DNA of 64,000 nt from NCBI RefSeq assembly GCF_030413635.1, contig NZ_CP129235.1:620001-684000 (forward strand), read 5' to 3'. The stretch comes from Planococcus shenhongbingii (GTDB lineage Bacteria > Bacillota > Bacilli > Bacillales_A > Planococcaceae). Position numbers and translations under genes: made by a program. Shown here one piece after another: positions 59,702 to 64,000 of the stretch (position 1 is its first letter; every line of letters begins with the position of its first letter). The notes under the pieces are model-generated. The model did no database searches. It worked only from the letters and a program-made list of their open reading frames with translations, and was not told the origin of the DNA.

Positions 59702-61566
59702 GTACGGAAAAACGGCCTCAAAGCGGCAGACCCATCAGACAGGGACCTGGGCACGGTCCCCCTGGCGGCATGATGCTGCCAGGTGAAAAACCGAAAAATT
59801 TCAAAGCGAACTTCAAACGTCTGCTCCGCTATTTGAAGCCGCGGCGCAACCGATTGATTGCGGTGTTCTTCGCAGCGATCCTAAGCACAGTGTTCTCGAT
59901 TGTCGGGCCGAAACTTACAGGCGATGCCATTACGGAATTGTTTGAAGGGGCATACGGCAAACTGCAGGGAGTGCCGGGAGCGGCGATTGATTTTGGTGCT
60001 ATCGGACAAATTTTGTTATTGCTGACGGCCTTATATATTTTCAGCAGCCTTTTCAGTTATTTAATGCAATACATCATGTCGACCGTGGCGCAGGATACGG
60101 TTTATGACCTGCGTCAAGACGTCAATAAAAAACTGGAAAAGCTGCCATTGAATTATTTCGACAGCCGGCCAAACGGAGAGACCTTGAGCCGCATGACCAA
60201 TGACATCGATACGATCGGCAGCACGCTGCAGCAAAGTTTGACGCAGTTTATCACGTCGATCGTCATGCTGGTCGGAATCATTGTCATGATGCTGACGATC
60301 AGCCCGTGGCTGACATTGATTGCGTTTGTTTCGTTGCCGCTTTCAATCTTCGTTATCCAGCCGATTTTGAAACGGTCGCAAACGCAATTCGCCAACCAGC
60401 AGCGTTCACTTGGTGAATTGAACGGCCATATTGAAGAAATGTATACTGGCCATCCAGTCGTGAAAGCGTTCGGCTATGAGGAAAAAGCGGTAACGCAGTT
60501 TGAGAAAGTGAACGATGAATTATACGATGCCGGCCGGCGCGCACAGTTTATCTCAGGGATTATCATGCCGCTGATGACGTTTATCGGCAATTTCAGTTAT
60601 GTACTGATTAGTGTGGTCGGCGGGATTCTGGTGACGCAGCGGGCGATTTCCATTGGGGATATCCAAGCGTTCATCATGTATTCGAAACAGTTCACGCAGC
60701 CGATCATGCAGACCGCCAATATTGCAAACATCATCCAGTCGACCATTGCAGCGGCGGAACGTGTCTTTGAACTGCTTGATGAACCCGAAGAGAAAAAAGA
60801 AACGGCGACCGTCTCTTTGGAACGGGCGAACGGAGCAGTGGCGTTCGAGAACGTCGACTTTGGCTACGGCGATGACCTGTTGATCCACAACATGAACATC
60901 ACAGTGACGCCTGGCCAGACAGTGGCCATTGTCGGGCCGACCGGAGCCGGCAAGACGACGTTAATCAACTTGCTGATGCGGTTCTATGAACTCAAAGGCG
61001 GCAAGATTGAAATCGACGGACTCGACACCCGTGAATTGTCCCGCAGTTCACTGCGGAAAAGCTTTGGCATGGTGCTGCAGGATACCTGGCTCTTCAACGG
61101 CACCATCAAAGACAATATTGCTTACGGCAAAACCGGCGCAACAGATGAAGAGATCTTCGCGGCAGCGGATGCAGCGCATGCAGATCATTTCATCCGCACG
61201 CTGCCGGAAGGCTACAACACCGTGTTGAATGAAGAAGCATCGAATATTTCGCAAGGACAGAAGCAATTGCTGACCATTGCGCGAGCCATTCTGGCAGATC
61301 CGCCGATCATGATTCTGGACGAAGCGACATCGAGCGTCGACACCCGCACCGAAGTATTTATCCAGCGGGCGATGAACCGCCTGATGGAAGGGCGCACGAG
61401 CTTTGTCATCGCCCACCGTCTGTCGACCATCAAAGATGCCGATTTGATCCTGGTCATGGATAAAGGGAATGTCATTGAACAAGGCACCCATACCCAGCTG
61501 CTCGAGAAAAACGGCTTTTATGCCGATTTGTACAATAGCCAGTTTTCCGAGAAAGTGGCGATCTAA
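59698..61566 (+). CDS. ABC exporter half-transporter, catalytic subunit
   Basis: 622-aa membrane-ATPase fusion with a Gly/Pro-rich N-terminal tail (GPGHGPPGGMMLPGEKP) before the first helix. Walker A K419, Walker B Glu E542 (ILDEATSSVD) and switch H573 (IAHRLST) are canonical, but the signature is ISQGQ (517-521) instead of LSGGQ. With the upstream subunit it completes one consensus site and one degenerate site, so the two should form an obligate heterodimer for multidrug or lipid export. The start overlaps the previous stop (ATGA). A terminator follows. Confidence 0.93.
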   Translation: MSTEKRPQSGRPIRQGPGHGPPGGMMLPGEKPKNFKANFKRLLRYLKPRRNRLIAVFFAAILSTVFSIVGPKLTGDAITELFEGAYGKLQGVPGAAIDFGAIGQILLLLTALYIFSSLFSYLMQYIMSTVAQDTVYDLRQDVNKKLEKLPLNYFDSRPNGETLSRMTNDIDTIGSTLQQSLTQFITSIVMLVGIIVMMLTISPWLTLIAFVSLPLSIFVIQPILKRSQTQFANQQRSLGELNGHIEEMYTGHPVVKAFGYEEKAVTQFEKVNDELYDAGRRAQFISGIIMPLMTFIGNFSYVLISVVGGILVTQRAISIGDIQAFIMYSKQFTQPIMQTANIANIIQSTIAAAERVFELLDEPEEKKETATVSLERANGAVAFENVDFGYGDDLLIHNMNITVTPGQTVAIVGPTGAGKTTLINLLMRFYELKGGKIEIDGLDTRELSRSSLRKSFGMVLQDTWLFNGTIKDNIAYGKTGATDEEIFAAADAAHADHFIRTLPEGYNTVLNEEASNISQGQKQLLTIARAILADPPIMILDEATSSVDTRTEVFIQRAMNRLMEGRTSFVIAHRLSTIKDADLILVMDKGNVIEQGTHTQLLEKNGFYADLYNSQFSEKVAI

Positions 61567-61577
61567 ACCAAAATACC

Positions 61578-61614
61578 AAAGAACCCGCCCAACGATTCGT
61601 TGAGCGGGTTCTTT
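61578..61614. terminator. bidirectional terminator
   Basis: AAAGAACCCGC (61578-61588) pairs with GCGGGTTCTTT (61604-61614) with an inner AACG/CGTT pair. It separates the ABC operon from the convergent CPBP genes. Confidence 0.85.
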
Positions 61615-61618
61615 GCAG

Positions 61619-62458
61619 TTAATGGCCTTGGCTTTTTTTATTCATAAACACCACGCTGCGGTTCTTTTTCCATACCTCTTCTTTAGCGAGCCAAAAGGCG
61701 AAGAGCCCCAACAGCAGCGTGCTGACTGCAAGGACGATGGCGTTCGGCATAACTTTTTCGGCGATGTCAGCCGCTTCTTGAATGCGGATTGCTTCAGGCC
61801 ATGCCGGAGCATACGCCATCGTCAAGGCAAAGAATGCATTGTAAAAGATGTGCAGGAGAATCGGTGCAAGCAAGTTGCGGGTCTTCAAATACAACAACGC
61901 GGCAATAATCCCGAACAGAAAAGAACCGATGATATCGTCGTGCGCGAGCCCGAACAGCAAACTCGAAATCAGGATGCCGCCCCATCTGGATGTTTTCATG
62001 GTCATCCGGCTTAGCAGCACGCCGCGGAAGATGAATTCTTCAGCGACTGGCTCGAGGAAGATCAGCAGGCCAATGGTGATAGCGAGGTAAATCGGGTCTT
62101 CCGGCAAAGCGATCGGTTCAAGCAAATAAGCGGCCCAGTCCGGTGAAACCGGCAAGAAGACATAGAGCTGGAGCCAAAACAAGCTTAACGTAAAGGCGAT
62201 TGACAGCACAATCAAGCCAATCACGGAAGCAATCCAGCGCTCGGCACCATCTGTAAAAACAAAAGTAGAAACCGACACGTTTTGCAAGCGGAACTGATAC
62301 GTAAAGAACCAGAAAGGAACAATGCCGTAAACAGCAACCGACAGCAAAACCGCTTCCAAATCTTCACTCAGAGGAAAAACGGTCGTAGCATAAACCATAG
62401 AAAGATAAACAGTGAGCGTAATCCCGACAATATAGCGAAACTTCATTTTCTGGAACAT
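61619..62458 (-). CDS. CPBP-family intramembrane glutamic protease, copy 1 of tandem pair
   Basis: 279-aa membrane protein with about eight helices. Catalytic motif EPVAEEFIFRGVLLSRM, then FGLAHDDI and ILLHIFYNAFFA with the His and Asn of the CPBP/Rce1 site. Weak similarity of the N-terminal half to known maturases gives no substrate. ATG with GGGGTGCAC upstream. It lies 81 bases after the paralogous gene on the same strand, with a terminator in between. Confidence 0.88.
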   Translation of the reverse strand: MFQKMKFRYIVGITLTVYLSMVYATTVFPLSEDLEAVLLSVAVYGIVPFWFFTYQFRLQNVSVSTFVFTDGAERWIASVIGLIVLSIAFTLSLFWLQLYVFLPVSPDWAAYLLEPIALPEDPIYLAITIGLLIFLEPVAEEFIFRGVLLSRMTMKTSRWGGILISSLLFGLAHDDIIGSFLFGIIAALLYLKTRNLLAPILLHIFYNAFFALTMAYAPAWPEAIRIQEAADIAEKVMPNAIVLAVSTLLLGLFAFWLAKEEVWKKNRSVVFMNKKSQGH

Positions 62459-62522
62459 TCGTGCACCCCTTATGTAGAATAAATCCAGTATAGCAGGTAG
62501 TTAGCCTTATGGAACGAAAAAT

Positions 62523-62559
62523 ATAATCCCGTCACGCATTTATGGCGTTTCGGGATTAT
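62523..62559 (-). terminator. terminator overlapping the stop of the upstream CPBP gene
   Basis: ATAATCCCG (62523-62531) and CGGGATTAT (62551-62559) pair; on the minus strand TATATTTTTC follows. The stem includes the last codons of the 62540-63415 gene. Confidence 0.75.
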
Positions 62560-63415
62560 TGGTTTCATTTTCAATCGCTTCGGCTTCTTTTTTAAGGGCA
62601 GCCTGGTACTTCTCGTCTTCTTTTTTCTGGTTCAAGATTTGGGCGAGCCGCAGGATAACGGCGAGAAGCAAGGTGCCGCTGACCAATAAGGCAATCGCGT
62701 TCGGCACGGCTTTTGCATAAATGTCCGCACTTTCCGCGACCGTCAGCCATTGGGGCCAGCCGGGGCTGACGTACATCAAGCCAACTACGAGCGAGTTGTG
62801 GAAAACGTGCAGTAAAATCGGGATCAGCAGATTGTCCGTCAAAAGATACAAAATAGAGGCCGTCACGCCGAACAAAAATGCCCCGAAGAAATCCATATGC
62901 AGCATCCCAAATAACAAACTCGACAGCCAGACGCCTTCCCACATAGAGGTCTTGACGATCAAGCGCTTCAACAGCAATCCGCGGAACATGAATTCTTCCG
63001 CAATCGGTCCGATGACCGCTACGATAAGTGAAACCGTGATCAGATAGGCCGTATTGTCAGGAAGCGAAGCCGGCTTTAGAAGATAGTCGACCATCTGGGG
63101 AGCAATTGGCGCCAGCATCCGCAATTGCAGCCACAGGATGCCAATCGAGAAAAACATCGACAACATCACCAAACTGATTGCCGGCAAAATCCAGCGCGAC
63201 GCTCCTTTCAGAAACACCACATTGGTTACCGGCACCTTTTGCTTTCTGAACTGAGAACCGAAATACGAGACGGGCACGACGACATAGAACATCAGCTGCA
63301 TGCCCACATCCATCAGGAAAATATTCGAAGAAAACTGCACTAGCACAAAAGCGGCAAGAACCATCCCGCAAAACATCCAGTTAAATAATTCACGAGTCCT
63401 CATTTCTTCAAACAT
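62540..63415 (-). CDS. CPBP-family intramembrane glutamic protease, copy 2 of tandem pair
   Basis: 291-aa paralogue of the neighbour. Shared blocks are GPIAEEFMFRGLLLKRL, LSSLLFGMLHMDFFGAFLFG, LLIPILLHVFHNS, and AESADIYAKAVPNAIALLVS against AADIAEKVMPNAIVLAVS in the other copy. It has a charged C-terminal extension (KKEDEKYQAALKKEAEAIEN). The catalytic Glu-Glu-x3-Arg and both His motifs are intact. ATG with GAGGCGGTGCAC upstream. The pair arose by tandem duplication; substrates are unknown. Confidence 0.88.
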   Translation of the reverse strand: MFEEMRTRELFNWMFCGMVLAAFVLVQFSSNIFLMDVGMQLMFYVVVPVSYFGSQFRKQKVPVTNVVFLKGASRWILPAISLVMLSMFFSIGILWLQLRMLAPIAPQMVDYLLKPASLPDNTAYLITVSLIVAVIGPIAEEFMFRGLLLKRLIVKTSMWEGVWLSSLLFGMLHMDFFGAFLFGVTASILYLLTDNLLIPILLHVFHNSLVVGLMYVSPGWPQWLTVAESADIYAKAVPNAIALLVSGTLLLAVILRLAQILNQKKEDEKYQAALKKEAEAIENETNNPETP

Positions 63416-63601
63416 CGTTGTGCACCGCCTCTCAGGTTGACCTAAGGCAAGCGATAAGAAAGTTTCTTGAAGAGGAGCAGGGACTATTAAAATGCGACAA
63501 AGCTGCGTGCTTTCTATTACTTATATTTTACCCTAAAACATTAAGGCAAACTATTGCGAAAACTGATGAATTAAGAAAAATTCATTTCAATAAACAAAAG
63601 A

Positions 63602-63629
63602 CTTCAAACGGAATGAGAACCGCTTGAAG
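63602..63629 (-). terminator. terminator of the flavoprotein gene
   Basis: CTTCAAACGG (63602-63611) pairs with CCGCTTGAAG (63620-63629) with one wobble; on the minus strand TCTTTTG follows. Confidence 0.75.
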
Positions 63630-63647
63630 CCTAAATTTAATTAGCTA

Positions 63648-64000
63648 TTATTTAACGTCAAAAAGCGCATTAAACGCTTCGCTCATCACCGGATGATTGT
63701 AGATTTGATCCCGCAGGAATGTAGAAGGAGCATTCAAATCCATCGCCAGTTTCACAAGGTTGATGAGTTCCGGAGATTCCGGCCCGAATAAGCTCGCTCC
63801 TAAAATGCGGTCGGTTTTTTGATCGACCACCACTTTGAAGAGGCCGCGCAAATCGTTGATGATATGCGCCCGCGGATGGGCTTTGATCGGAAGTGCGCCT
63901 TCCATAATATCAAAACCTTGTTCTTCCGCTTCTTTCGCTGTTAGGCCGACTCGAGAAAGCGGCGGGTCGATAAAGACGGAGTAAGGAATGTTTTTGCGGC
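63648..64000 (-). CDS. pyridine nucleotide-disulfide oxidoreductase family protein (C-terminal part)
   Basis: The last 117 codons of a longer minus-strand gene cut by the window edge. The visible part is the dimerisation domain: YSVFIDPPLSRVGLTAKEAE, IKAHPRAHIINDLRGLFKVV, ILGASLFGPESPELINLVKL and the active-site His-Pro-x3-Glu in NHPVMSEAF. This matches flavin-dependent dihydrolipoyl dehydrogenase or mercuric-reductase-like enzymes. Which one cannot be told without the N-terminal CxxxxC region. Confidence 0.85.
   Translation of the reverse strand, partial: RKNIPYSVFIDPPLSRVGLTAKEAEEQGFDIMEGALPIKAHPRAHIINDLRGLFKVVVDQKTDRILGASLFGPESPELINLVKLAMDLNAPSTFLRDQIYNHPVMSEAFNALFDVK

Noticed and set aside
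1..64000. tRNA, rRNA, prophage or intact insertion sequences
   Set aside because: No conserved tRNA T-loop context, rRNA segment, transposase or phage structural gene was seen.

Overview
The window reads as chromosomal DNA of a low-to-moderate-GC Gram-positive bacterium of the Bacillota, most likely a Planococcaceae member (Planococcus or close relative; this is inference from gene content and style, not a database match). Supporting signs are strong AGGAGG-type ribosome sites, frequent TTG/GTG starts, a NagR/PTS GlcNAc operon, a yybP-ykoY riboswitch before terC, BioY, a MecA_N-type lipoprotein PBP, a CsbD protein and several short interspersed repeats. I saw no rRNA or tRNA genes, no cas genes, no prophage and no complete insertion sequence.

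Region by region. (1) 1-12.2 kb: a catabolic island with an SDR dehydrogenase, an M20 carboxypeptidase-like hydrolase, a ketopantoate-reductase-like enzyme, an M28-fold protein, two paralogous amidases, an Asp/Glu/hydantoin racemase-family protein, and a Na+/solute symporter preceded by a 39-residue membrane protein. It ends with rpoN (sigma-54). Two near-consensus -24/-12 promoters (3465-3480 and 6733-6748) drive the two halves, so factor and targets sit together; no enhancer-binding activator lies in the window. (2) 12.3-18.1 kb: N-acetylglucosamine uptake and catabolism, nagE-nagA-nagB-nagR, followed by an HPr and a SIS-domain protein. (3) 18.1-27.3 kb: AlkA-type glycosylase, GNAT, CsbD, DnaQ-like exonuclease, ABC-2 exporter, methyltransferase, DUF1801, then an XRE-cupin regulator divergent from an MHS transporter and an ornithine-cyclodeaminase-family gene. 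(4) 27.5-35.6 kb: two large GAF/PAS-GGDEF-EAL proteins flanking a ThDP enzyme and an unknown protein. (5) 35.7-46.7 kb: small conserved genes, DUF817, hydrolase, a CPBP gene with a homopolymer frameshift, a candidate small RNA, S9 peptidase, teichoic-acid-type glycerophosphotransferase, and an SDR/TetR divergent pair. (6) 46.8-64 kb: Mn riboswitch-terC, DUF2294, SelO, BioY, oligo-1,6-glucosidase, PBP, a WapI-like immunity protein, a MarR plus heterodimeric ABC exporter operon, tandem CPBP proteases and the 3' end of a flavoprotein disulfide-reductase-family gene.

The most unusual signals are non-coding. A ~120-bp structured element occurs three times with compensatory stem changes and overlaps the 3' end of host genes. 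Three intergenic arrays have different short cores but the same 20-22 bp phasing. Three further repeat families are shared between distant intergenic sites.
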